DNA of 64,000 nucleotides from Pokkaliibacter sp. MBI-7. Its GTDB lineage: Bacteria; Pseudomonadota; Gammaproteobacteria; Pseudomonadales; Balneatricaceae. Where the stretch lies: NCBI RefSeq assembly GCF_029846635.1, contig NZ_JARVTG010000001.1, positions 3,931,001-3,995,000 on the forward strand. The letters run 5' to 3'. The position numbers and the translations under genes were made by a program. Position 1 is the stretch's first letter. Every line of letters starts with the position of its first letter. Positions 17,964-26,428 of the stretch are shown here, one piece after another. The notes beneath the pieces were generated by a model. It worked only from the letters and a program-made list of their open reading frames with translations. It ran no database searches and was not told the DNA's origin.

Positions 17964-19165
17964 GAGGGATGTGGCGTCGCTGCCTGAGTCTGCTGGTGAT
18001 GCTGGTCACCCTGTGCGCTGCTATCAGCGTTCAGGCCGAAGACTGGAACACCCTGCTTAAGCATGCCCGCGGTGAAACAGTGTACTTCAATGCCTGGGGC
18101 GGCAGCCCTCGCGTCAATGACTACATTGGCTGGGCGGCAGCGGAAGTGAAAAGCCGTTACGGCATCAACCTGAAACTGGTCAAGGTGGCGGACACTTCCG
18201 CGGTGGTCGGCCGCATTCTGGCAGAAAAGGCCGCCGGGCGGGAGAAACAGGGCAGTGTTGATCTGCTGTGGGTCAACGGTGAGAACTTCCGCACCCTCAA
18301 GCAGAATGGCCTGCTGTTCGGCCCTTTCAGCACCAGTTTGCCCAACTATGAGTGGGTGGATCGCAGCAAGCCCAGCGTCAGCCACGACTTTGCCATCCCG
18401 GTAGAAGGCATGGAGTCGCCCTGGGGCATGGCGCAGCTGGTGTTCCTCTATGACAGTGCCCGGGTTGAGCAGCCTCCTCATTCGATGGAAGCCCTGCTGG
18501 CCTTTGCCAGAGAGCATCCGGGGCGGGTTAGTTACCCGCTGCCACCGGCGTTTCTGGGCACCACCTTTCTCAAGCAGGCTCTGCTGGAGACCATGAAGCG
18601 CCCCATGCGTCTGCTGCAGCCTTATGATGAGGCCGATTTTTCCGAAGTAACGGCGCCGCTGTGGGACTATCTGGATCAGCTGCACCCCTATCTCTGGCAT
18701 CAGGGCAAAGATTTCCCCGCTTCTGCAGAAGTGATGAACCATATGCTCGACAGTGGTGAGCTGTTGCTGTCCATCAGCTTTAACCCTAACGAGGCCAGTG
18801 CCGCCATTCTGGCGGGGCAGTTGCCAGGCAGTGTGCGCACTTATGTGCACGACAAGGGCACGCTGGCAAACACGCACTTCCTGGCGATCCCGTTCAACAG
18901 TAACCATAAGGCAGCTGCACAGGTAGTGGCCAACTTCCTGCTGTCGCCCGAAGCGCAGGCGCGTAAGGAAGACCCTAGTTTCTGGGGCGATCCGACGGTG
19001 CTGGATCTGAAGCTGTTGTCGGCGGAAGATCAGGCGCGTTTTCAGGCCATCCAGCATGGGTCTGCGACGCTGACCGCAGAGGAAATGGGCCATGTGCTGG
19101 CTGAACCTCATGCCAGCTGGGTGCCTGCGCTGGAGCAGGAGTGGCAACGGCGTTACGGCCATTGA
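17960..19165 (+). CDS. ynjB: ABC transporter substrate-binding protein, YnjB-like
   Basis: A 401-residue protein with a signal peptide (residues about 1-27, cut near VQAEDW) and a periplasmic binding fold beginning YFNAWGGSPRVNDYIGW. DLLWVNGENF and GMESPWGMAQLVF are typical of the YnjB extracellular solute-binding group. Its ligand is unknown in E. coli as well. The start overlaps the previous stop (ATGA at 17960), with GGAGAGG upstream; the frame open to 17888 lies inside the previous gene and is rejected. It feeds the ynjC/ynjD homologues downstream. Confidence 0.88.
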   Translation: MRGMWRRCLSLLVMLVTLCAAISVQAEDWNTLLKHARGETVYFNAWGGSPRVNDYIGWAAAEVKSRYGINLKLVKVADTSAVVGRILAEKAAGREKQGSVDLLWVNGENFRTLKQNGLLFGPFSTSLPNYEWVDRSKPSVSHDFAIPVEGMESPWGMAQLVFLYDSARVEQPPHSMEALLAFAREHPGRVSYPLPPAFLGTTFLKQALLETMKRPMRLLQPYDEADFSEVTAPLWDYLDQLHPYLWHQGKDFPASAEVMNHMLDSGELLLSISFNPNEASAAILAGQLPGSVRTYVHDKGTLANTHFLAIPFNSNHKAAAQVVANFLLSPEAQARKEDPSFWGDPTVLDLKLLSAEDQARFQAIQHGSATLTAEEMGHVLAEPHASWVPALEQEWQRRYGH

Positions 19166-20922
19166 CGCGGCGACAATGGCGCCAGTACTGGCAGTCTGCC
19201 GGGCTGCACAGCCTGGCCGTCTTGCTGCTCGGCGTACCCCTGTTACTGGGGCTGACGGGTACTGTTCTGCTGTCGCTGGGCAGCTGGCAGCCCTTTATTA
19301 GTTCCTCTGCTATTAGCTCAGCAGCCTCATCCCCCCCTCTTTCTCTCTGGCAGCCACTCCTGCAACTGCCCGCCCTGCCACACGCCATACTGCTCAGCCT
19401 GACGACTGGCTGGGCGGCGACCTTGCTCAGTCTGTCCCTGACCCTGCTGATCCTGATGGTGCTGCGCAGCCCGCGTCAGTTGCACTGGTTGCAGCGCTGG
19501 CTGGCACCCATTCTGGCCATCCCTCATGCCGCCATGGCTTTCGGGCTGATGGCGTTGCTGGCGCCTTCGGGCTGGCTGCTGCGCCTGCTGGTGGGTGGTC
19601 GCAGTAACGGATTGCCACCTGACTGGTCGTGCGTGCAGGGAAGTTCAGGAATGAGCCTGATACTGGCGCTGGTATTGAAAGAAACCCCCTTCCTGCTGCT
19701 GATGACCCTCAGTGCGCTGGCCCGCACCGATGCGGAGAAACGCAGCCAGCTGGCGGCGACGCTGGGCTATCCCCCCGGCCAGGCATTGCTGTTGCTGGTC
19801 TGGCCCGCACTCTATCCGGCATTACGCTTACCGCTTCTGGCGGTGCTGGCCTATGGCCTGAGCAATGTGGATATGGCGGCCATCATCGGTCCGGGCAATC
19901 CGCCTACACTGGCCGTGCTTATCTGGCGCTGGCTGGCGGATGCGGATGTGCAGCAGTGGCTGCCTGCCAGTGCGGCAGCGTTATTGCTGTTGGCGATGAT
20001 GCTGTTAAGCCTGCTGGTATGGCTGGGCCTTGAGCAGAGTGGGCGCTGGCTGTTGCTGAGGCTGACCCGCAGTGGCTGGCGCTGGCAATGGCCAGCCCGG
20101 TGGCATGCTCTGGGCCGTGGCATGGCCTCACTGCTGATCGGGCTGCTGATGGTGAGCACGGTGCTGGCGGTATTGCTGTTGCTGTGCTGGTCGTTCAGCT
20201 GGCGCTGGCCGTATCCCGCACTCTGGCCGCAAAGCTGGACGACACAGCACTGGTTCAGCCTGTGGCAGGCGGGTTCGGAGCTACTGGGCAACAGTCTGCT
20301 GCTGGGGCTGAGCAGTGCGTTGTGTGGTCTGTTACTGTGTGTGCTGTGGCTGGAGTGGAGTGCTCATCAGCAGCGCCCGCTGCATCTGGGGCTCTGGCTA
20401 TGGTTGCCGCTGCTGTTGCCGCAACTGGTCTATGCCTTTGGCTTGCAGTGGCTGCTGTTGCGACTGGGCTGGGATGGTAACGCGCTGGCACTCCTCTGGG
20501 CGCATCTGCTGGTGGTCTTGCCTTACATGTATCTGAGTCTGGCGGACAGTTATCGTGGCCTTGACCCGCGCTATCAGCAACAGGCCCGTCTTCTGGGCAT
20601 GAATTACTGGCAGGCGTTGTGGCGGGTGAAATGGCCGATCCTCAGCCCCGCACTGGTGACCGCGCTGGCGGTGGGTTTTGCCGTCAGTAATGGTCAGTAT
20701 CTGCTGACCCTGTATATCGGTGGCGGGCGCTTCCCGACGCTGACAACGGAGGCGGTCAGTCTGGCCAGCAGCTGGGACATGCGGGTCATCGGCGTCTATG
20801 CTTTTGCCCAGCTCAGTCTGCCACTGCTGGGATTTGCGCTGGCGCTGTACTGGCCGAAGTGGCGTTACGCCGGATTACAGGGGATGCAGCCAGACGTAGT
20901 AAAAGGGAGAAGCGAACCGTGA
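19141..20922 (+). CDS. ynjC: ABC transporter permease, YnjC-like double permease
   Basis: A 593-residue, very leucine-rich membrane protein with about 12-13 hydrophobic segments in two halves, each with a BPD-type permease loop. The ETPFLLLMTLSALA region lies in the first half and LLPQLVYAFGLQWL and LDPRYQQQARLLG in the second. It corresponds to E. coli YnjC, a fused permease pair. The likely start is GTG at 19141, inside the end of the ynjB gene and preceded by GAGCAGGA. It overlaps the ATPase gene by four bases. The transported substrate is unknown. Confidence 0.87.
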   Translation: MATALRPLTRRQWRQYWQSAGLHSLAVLLLGVPLLLGLTGTVLLSLGSWQPFISSSAISSAASSPPLSLWQPLLQLPALPHAILLSLTTGWAATLLSLSLTLLILMVLRSPRQLHWLQRWLAPILAIPHAAMAFGLMALLAPSGWLLRLLVGGRSNGLPPDWSCVQGSSGMSLILALVLKETPFLLLMTLSALARTDAEKRSQLAATLGYPPGQALLLLVWPALYPALRLPLLAVLAYGLSNVDMAAIIGPGNPPTLAVLIWRWLADADVQQWLPASAAALLLLAMMLLSLLVWLGLEQSGRWLLLRLTRSGWRWQWPARWHALGRGMASLLIGLLMVSTVLAVLLLLCWSFSWRWPYPALWPQSWTTQHWFSLWQAGSELLGNSLLLGLSSALCGLLLCVLWLEWSAHQQRPLHLGLWLWLPLLLPQLVYAFGLQWLLLRLGWDGNALALLWAHLLVVLPYMYLSLADSYRGLDPRYQQQARLLGMNYWQALWRVKWPILSPALVTALAVGFAVSNGQYLLTLYIGGGRFPTLTTEAVSLASSWDMRVIGVYAFAQLSLPLLGFALALYWPKWRYAGLQGMQPDVVKGRSEP

Positions 20923-21599
20923 CCTCAGCGTTGACCAGCGGACTCCAGCTGCAGGGCGTCACCCTCAGTGTGGCAGAGCACCTGCTGTGCCTTGAGCTGT
21001 CGCTGCAGATCGGGGGAGGGGAGTTACTTGCCCTGATGGGCCCCAGCGGCTGCGGTAAATCCACGCTGCTGGCCTGGATCACCGGCACCCTGAACCGGTC
21101 GTTCAGTGCGAGGGGGATACTGCGGCTGGGCGGTGCCGAGGTACATCATCTCCCTCCTGAGCGGCGGCGTATCGGCCTGCTGCAACAGGATGACCTGCTG
21201 TTCCCTCACCTCAATGTGCACGACAACCTTTTGCTGGCAGTGCCGCGGCACTATGCACAGAGTGAGCGGCACCGGCGAGTCGGGCAGGCACTGCAGCAGG
21301 CGGAGCTGGCCGACATGGCAGGGCGTGACCCGCTGACGCTTTCTGGAGGGCAACGGGCACGAGTGAGCCTGATGCGCACCCTGCTGGCTGAGCCGCTGGC
21401 CTTGTTGCTGGATGAACCTTTCAACCGGCTGGATCAGGCACTGCGCGAGCAGATGCGCCAGTTTGTCTATGGCCACCTCCGCGACAGCGGTCTGCCCACC
21501 CTGCTGGTGACCCATGATCCGCAGGATATTCCTGCCGGTGCGACGGTGCTGCACTGGCCCATGGTCTCCCCAACAGAAGGAGCGCCTTATCATGCTTGA
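20919..21599 (+). CDS. ynjD: ABC transporter ATP-binding protein, YnjD-like
   Basis: A 226-residue ATPase. Walker A is GPSGCGKSTLL, the Q-loop is at LLQQDDLLFPHL, the signature LTLSGGQRARVSL is followed by Walker B LALLLDEPFNRLD, and the switch histidine is in LLVTHDPQD. I chose the GTG at 20919, which overlaps the permease stop and follows GGGAGAAG. It completes the YnjBCD importer encoded by the three preceding overlapping genes and overlaps the next gene by eight bases. Confidence 0.9.
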   Translation: MTSALTSGLQLQGVTLSVAEHLLCLELSLQIGGGELLALMGPSGCGKSTLLAWITGTLNRSFSARGILRLGGAEVHHLPPERRRIGLLQQDDLLFPHLNVHDNLLLAVPRHYAQSERHRRVGQALQQAELADMAGRDPLTLSGGQRARVSLMRTLLAEPLALLLDEPFNRLDQALREQMRQFVYGHLRDSGLPTLLVTHDPQDIPAGATVLHWPMVSPTEGAPYHA

Positions 21600-22200
21600 T
21601 CGTTACACCAGCCGCTGGGTACAGCCGTCGCTGAAGGTGCTGGCGTACCATGCCCGGCGGGAAGAAATCAGTGCTGATCAGCTGACGGTGCTGGGTTTCG
21701 TTTTCGGTCTGATGGCGATGGCGGCTATCACCCTGGGGCACTTTGAGCTGGCGCTGGTCTTACTGTTGATCAACCGCTTTCTTGACGGCCTCGATGGGGC
21801 CGTAGCGCGCCAGACCCAGCCATCGGATGCCGGGGGCTATCTCGATATCTGTCTCGACTTTCTGATTTACTCGGGCGTGATCTGGGCCTTCGCTCTGGCG
21901 GAGCCTGCCAATGCGACGGCAGCGGCGACGCTGATTTTTGCTTTTGTCGGCACCGGCAGCAGCTTTCTGGCCTTTGCGGCGGTGGCAGCCCGGCGTTCGC
22001 TGGTGCAGCCACAGGCCGTGCATAAGTCGCTGTACTATCTGGGCGGCTTGACCGAGGGTACAGAAACTATCCTGTTCTTTGTGCTGCTCTGCCTGTTCCC
22101 CGGTGCTTTTGTGCCACTGGCCTATGGCTTTGCCGGGCTCTGCGCCATTACCACGGCAACTCGTATTGTTGGTGGTTACCGGACACTGCGGCAGCCATAG
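21592..22200 (+). CDS. ynjF: CDP-alcohol phosphatidyltransferase, YnjF-like
   Basis: A 202-residue membrane enzyme with the complete CDP-alcohol phosphotransferase signature (DGLDGAVAR, then seven residues, G-x3-D-x3-D in GGYLDICLD). Such enzymes transfer a phospho-alcohol group from a CDP-linked lipid. The acceptor is unknown for YnjF. About five hydrophobic segments are visible. It overlaps the ATPase gene by eight bases and ends the ynj-type operon, the same last position as in E. coli. Confidence 0.88.
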   Translation: MLDRYTSRWVQPSLKVLAYHARREEISADQLTVLGFVFGLMAMAAITLGHFELALVLLLINRFLDGLDGAVARQTQPSDAGGYLDICLDFLIYSGVIWAFALAEPANATAAATLIFAFVGTGSSFLAFAAVAARRSLVQPQAVHKSLYYLGGLTEGTETILFFVLLCLFPGAFVPLAYGFAGLCAITTATRIVGGYRTLRQP

Positions 22201-22299
22201 CGCCTGCTCACCATCTGCTGCAAAGCAGCATGCTGGCTTGGCAAGGGCGGTTTGCCGTGGAATGATGACCCTCGACTCAAAAGACATAGGATTTCGGAT

Positions 22300-24219
22300 A
22301 TGCCGATGAGTGTGGCTGGCGCACTGGCGCTGATTGCCGTGGTGGGGCTGGGATGCCAGTGGCTGGCGTGGCGGGTAAAGCTGCCAGCGATCCTGTTTTT
22401 GCTGCTCTCTGGTGTGCTGCTTGGCCCGGGGCTGGGCTGGATTCAGCCTGATTATCTGTTCAAGGAGCTGCTGTTCCCGCTGGTGTCACTGTCGGTCGCC
22501 ATCATTCTGTTTGAAGGCAGCCTGACCCTGCATCTGGCACAAATCAAAGACGTCGGCAAAGTCGTGCGCAAGCTCGTCACGCTCGGAGCTCTGGTGACCT
22601 GGGCAATGATTGCCCTTGCCTCACGCTGGCTGACCGGTCTCAACTGGGATATGGCGTGGCTGTTCGGTGCGCTGGTAGTGGTGACCGGGCCGACGGTAAT
22701 TGTACCGATGCTGCGCACCATCCGCGTCAACGCCCGCATCGGTAATATCCTGCGCTGGGAAGGTATCATCATTGACCCTATCGGTGCGCTGCTGGCGGTA
22801 CTGGTCTTCGAGTGGATTATTTCCCGCAGTGCGGAAGGGGGCCCGCTGGGGCACACCGCGCTGCTGTTTGCCGAGGTGGTGGGCGTCGGTGGGCTGACCG
22901 GGCTGGTAACAGGCTATGCCCTTGGTCAGGCCCTGCGTCGCCACTGGCTGCCTGACTACCTGCAGGCGCTGGCAACGCTGGCACTGGTGCTGGGCTCTTT
23001 TACCTTCGCCAATCATCTGGCCCATGAGTCCGGTCTGCTGACAGTGACCGTTATGGGCATGCTGCTGGCCAATATGAAAGGGGTGGAAATCGAGGGCATC
23101 CTGTCCTTCAAGGAAAACCTCACGGTGATGCTGATCTCCGGGCTGTTTATTCTGCTGGCCGCGCGCATGGATCTGCATGATCTGTGGATGCTGGGCGCGC
23201 CAGCGATTGCGCTGCTGCTGGTGATTCACTTTATCGTCCGGCCGGTGTCCGTCTGGCTGTGCAGCTGGGGTTCGGAGCTGAGCTGGAAAGACAAGGCCAT
23301 GATTGCCTGGATTGGCCCGCGGGGGATCGTCGCCGCAGCGGTGTCAGCCCTGTTTGCCCTGCGGCTGGAACAGAACGGTGTGGCCGATGCGCAGGTGCTG
23401 TCTGCGCTGTCCTTCGCTGTCATCATCGGTACCGTGCTGTTCCAGAGCGCCACTGCCCGGCCACTGGCCAAGCGCCTGGGGGTGGCCGAGCCTGAACCCC
23501 GCGGCTTTATCTTTATCGGGGCCAATACCGTCGCCCGGGAGCTGGCCAAGCTGCTGGAGCAGAATCAGGTGCCGGTACTGATGGTGGACCCCAGCTGGGA
23601 AAATATCCGCGAGGCGCGCATGGCCGGGCTGCGTACCTTCCATGGCAATCCACTATCACGCCATGCCGATACCTATCTCGATCTGGTCGGGTATGGTCGT
23701 ATGCTCGCCCTGTCCCCACAGCGGGAAGTGAACGTGCTGGCCAGTCTGCGCTATCGCCCTGAATTCGGGCGCCGCAATATTTTTGCTCTGCAAACCAGCA
23801 AGGATACCCAGACCTCGGCCAGACAGCTGATTTCCGAGGAGTATCAGGGCCGTTATCTCGGGGCCACGGGTGGCAGTGAAGGGCTGACCTACAGCAAGTT
23901 TGCCAGCCTGATTCGTCAGGGCGCCCGCCTGCGCACCACCCGTCTGTCGGATGACTTTACCTTTGATGCCTGGAAGGCCCAGCACGGCAGTGATCGCTGC
24001 CCGCTGTTTGCCATTACGCCGAAGGGCGAGGTGCAGATATTCAGCAATGAAGCCAGCCCTCAGCCCAAATCAGGCTGGTTGCTGTTGTCGTTCGATATGG
24101 ATGTGGAAAAGGAAAAAGAGAAGGTGCAGATCAAGGCGCAGGAGAAAAGTCAGGCCAGTGCTGAGAAAGCCGAGCGCAGTGGTGATGAGGTGCTCAGCTC
24201 CAGCCCGGCAACTTCCTGA
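22300..24219 (+). CDS. Cation:proton antiporter (CPA1 type) with TrkA-N-like C-terminus
   Basis: A 639-residue protein. Residues about 1-400 form a 12-13-segment antiporter with VTGPTVIVPML, IIDPIGALLAV (the conserved Asp of CPA1 exchangers) and WIGPRGIVAAAVSALF. Residues about 400-560 form a nucleotide-binding RCK/TrkA-N-like domain (GFIFIGANTVARELAKLL). The end is highly charged (KEKEKVQIKAQ). Sodium or potassium for proton exchange is likely; ion choice cannot be read. The ATG at 22300 fits the membrane start; a TTG frame from 22252 would add 16 hydrophilic residues. A 253-bp region without a gene follows. Confidence 0.88.
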   Translation: MPMSVAGALALIAVVGLGCQWLAWRVKLPAILFLLLSGVLLGPGLGWIQPDYLFKELLFPLVSLSVAIILFEGSLTLHLAQIKDVGKVVRKLVTLGALVTWAMIALASRWLTGLNWDMAWLFGALVVVTGPTVIVPMLRTIRVNARIGNILRWEGIIIDPIGALLAVLVFEWIISRSAEGGPLGHTALLFAEVVGVGGLTGLVTGYALGQALRRHWLPDYLQALATLALVLGSFTFANHLAHESGLLTVTVMGMLLANMKGVEIEGILSFKENLTVMLISGLFILLAARMDLHDLWMLGAPAIALLLVIHFIVRPVSVWLCSWGSELSWKDKAMIAWIGPRGIVAAAVSALFALRLEQNGVADAQVLSALSFAVIIGTVLFQSATARPLAKRLGVAEPEPRGFIFIGANTVARELAKLLEQNQVPVLMVDPSWENIREARMAGLRTFHGNPLSRHADTYLDLVGYGRMLALSPQREVNVLASLRYRPEFGRRNIFALQTSKDTQTSARQLISEEYQGRYLGATGGSEGLTYSKFASLIRQGARLRTTRLSDDFTFDAWKAQHGSDRCPLFAITPKGEVQIFSNEASPQPKSGWLLLSFDMDVEKEKEKVQIKAQEKSQASAEKAERSGDEVLSSSPATS

Positions 24220-24472
24220 GTTCATGAATGTTTTCGGAGCGTCCATGCCGGGCACAAACGGCAGATAACAGTTGAAGCCAATCGTAGCTTGCCGGTCACA
24301 GGGCAGCCGCTATCATAGGCGGCCGCCAAGATGGCAGGCAGGCTGGATAGCCTGAGAGCATGTTCGTGATCCGGCGGGCGCAGGTCTTTTCAGCGCTGCG
24401 GATCAGCAACAGGCTCTGAGTTCAGTTGATCAACAAGCAGTATCGATAACTGGTTTGGTAGAGTGAAACCCA

Positions 24473-24967
24473 ATGGAAAAGTATCTGGAACGCACCATGT
24501 ATGCCGCACGCTGGCTGTTGGCCCCGATTTATATGGGCCTGAGTCTGGCGTTGCTGGCACTGACGATTAAGTTCTTTCAGGAAATCTTTCACGTCCTGCC
24601 GCATATACTCGATACATCCGAGACTGATCTGGTGCTGCTGGTGCTGTCACTGGTCGACCTGTCACTGGTTGGTGGCCTGCTGGTGATGGTGATGTTCAGC
24701 GGCTATGAAAACTTCGTCTCGCGTCTGGATATTCCCGAAGGCGAGGAGAAGCTGGGCTGGCTGGGCAAGCTGGATTCCTCCACCCTCAAGTCTAAGGTGG
24801 CTGCGTCCATCGTCGCTATTTCCTCCATTCATCTGCTGAAAATCTTTATGAATGCCAGTACCTACGATACTGAGCATCTCAAGTGGTACGTCATTATCCA
24901 CATGACCTTTGTTGCTTCCGCCTTTGCCATGGGTTATCTGGATAAACTGACCCGCGACAGCCACTGA
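24473..24967 (+). CDS. yqhA: YqhA/UPF0114 family membrane protein
   Basis: A 164-residue protein matching the UPF0114 (TIGR00645) family: an N-terminal MEKYLERTMYAARWL region, then about three to four hydrophobic segments, and LVMVMFSGYENFVSRLD in the middle. The function of the family is unknown. It lies just ahead of the leucine-rich-repeat kinase gene with a 29-bp gap, possibly in one transcript. Confidence 0.9.
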   Translation: MEKYLERTMYAARWLLAPIYMGLSLALLALTIKFFQEIFHVLPHILDTSETDLVLLVLSLVDLSLVGGLLVMVMFSGYENFVSRLDIPEGEEKLGWLGKLDSSTLKSKVAASIVAISSIHLLKIFMNASTYDTEHLKWYVIIHMTFVASAFAMGYLDKLTRDSH

Positions 24968-24996
24968 TTGATCTGCTGCATAACAAGGATTTGCCC

Positions 24997-26235
24997 ATGC
25001 ATACCCTGGCGCAATTACAGGCCGGTGCGCTTCACGGCGTGACCCGGCTGCAACTGGCAGAAGGGCTGACGCACTTCCCGGCGGAGATTTTTTCGCTGGC
25101 TGACAGTCTGGAAATCCTTGATCTGAGTAATAACGCCCTGAGCGAGCTGCCGGACGATCTGCATCGTCTGCATAAGCTCAGGGTGATCTTCTGCTCCAGC
25201 AATCGCTTCGAGCGTCTGCCTGAATGCCTCGGTCAGTGCTCTCAGCTGGAGATGATCGGCTTTAAAAGCAATCGTATCAGCGAGGTGCCTGCCGCGGCCC
25301 TGCCGGAGCAGACCCGCTGGCTGATTCTGACTGATAACCTGATTGCGGCACTGCCAGAACGGCTCGGCCAGCTCCCGCGGCTGCAGAAGCTGATGCTGGC
25401 CGGTAACTGCCTGACCGCGCTGCCAGCCAGCCTCAGCCAGTGTCATAACCTGCAGTTGCTGCGCATTTCGGCCAACCGGCTGCCAGCGTTTCCCGATGTG
25501 CTGCTGGATCTGCCACAGCTGAGCTGGCTGGCGTTTGCCGGCAACCCGTTCTGTGCCGAGCGCCAGCCGCACGACGTATTTCCGCAGGTGGCCGCAGACG
25601 ATCTGTATCATCACGAAGTGCTGGGGCAGGGCGCCTCAGGGGTGATCCGCCGTGCCTCATGGCGCCATAATCCCCATGGCTGCAGCGAGCAGATGGCGAT
25701 CAAGGTATTCAAGGGCGACGTTACCAGTGATGGTTACCCGCTGGATGAGCTGGAAGCCTGCCTGTCTATCGGCCAGCATCCGAATATGGTCACACCGCTG
25801 GCACGGGTAACGGGTGAACTGCAGGAAGCGCTGGTGATGGAGCTGATCCCTGCCGACTACCGCAATCTTGGCCAGCCACCGAGCCTTGCCAGCTGTACCC
25901 GTGATGTCTTCACGGCGGGTCAGTCCTTCGACATCGCGACCATCAGCGGGTTTGTCGAACAGATGGAAAGCGTGGTGGCACACCTGCGCCAGCGTGGCAT
26001 CAGCCACGGTGATCTGTACGCCCACAATGTGCTGGTCAACCCTGCAGGCCATCTGCTGTTCGGTGACTTCGGCGCAGCGTCGCACTATCAGCATCTGGCG
26101 GACTATCAGCGTCAGGGTATTGAGCGCATGGAGCAACGGGCGTTGCACTGCTTTATCGAAGATATGCTCGGCCTGTGTGTGGAGCAGGATCGAAATTCAG
26201 CGTGTTATCAGCAACTGGCACGGCGACTGCTCTAG
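24997..26235 (+). CDS. Leucine-rich-repeat protein kinase
   Basis: A 412-residue cytoplasmic protein with two parts. Residues about 30-195 hold six to seven leucine-rich repeats of about 23 residues (LEILDLSNNALSELPDDL and so on). Residues about 205-412 form a Ser/Thr protein-kinase-like fold: glycine loop LGQGASGVIRRA, lysine in MAIKVFKG, catalytic loop HGDLYAHNVLV (HGD in place of HRD) and GDFGAAS as the DFG motif. No signal peptide or membrane segment is seen, and the C-lobe is short. It may phosphorylate partners recognised by the LRR. Start ATG at 24997 follows AAGGA; a TTG at 24991 is the alternative. Confidence 0.88.
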   Translation: MHTLAQLQAGALHGVTRLQLAEGLTHFPAEIFSLADSLEILDLSNNALSELPDDLHRLHKLRVIFCSSNRFERLPECLGQCSQLEMIGFKSNRISEVPAAALPEQTRWLILTDNLIAALPERLGQLPRLQKLMLAGNCLTALPASLSQCHNLQLLRISANRLPAFPDVLLDLPQLSWLAFAGNPFCAERQPHDVFPQVAADDLYHHEVLGQGASGVIRRASWRHNPHGCSEQMAIKVFKGDVTSDGYPLDELEACLSIGQHPNMVTPLARVTGELQEALVMELIPADYRNLGQPPSLASCTRDVFTAGQSFDIATISGFVEQMESVVAHLRQRGISHGDLYAHNVLVNPAGHLLFGDFGAASHYQHLADYQRQGIERMEQRALHCFIEDMLGLCVEQDRNSACYQQLARRLL

Positions 26236-26428
26236 ACACGTTATGTTCCCGCCGGGAGGTCGCCGTGCCTCCCATGTTTCCTGTCAGTCAGCCAATCTTG
26301 CCAATTCCGGCTAACGATCCCTCATTCCCCGGTTCTACCCTGCCAGCAAGCGATCCGCATGGCGGATGCAGACCTTATTTCGCCTGCTGGCCAGCCGTGC
26401 CGGGCAGGTTGCTCTGACAGGGGGAACC

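Noticed and set aside
22210..22236. Terminator after the ynjF-like gene
   Set aside because: TGCTGC-AAA-GCAGCA forms a short hairpin but is not followed by a T run.
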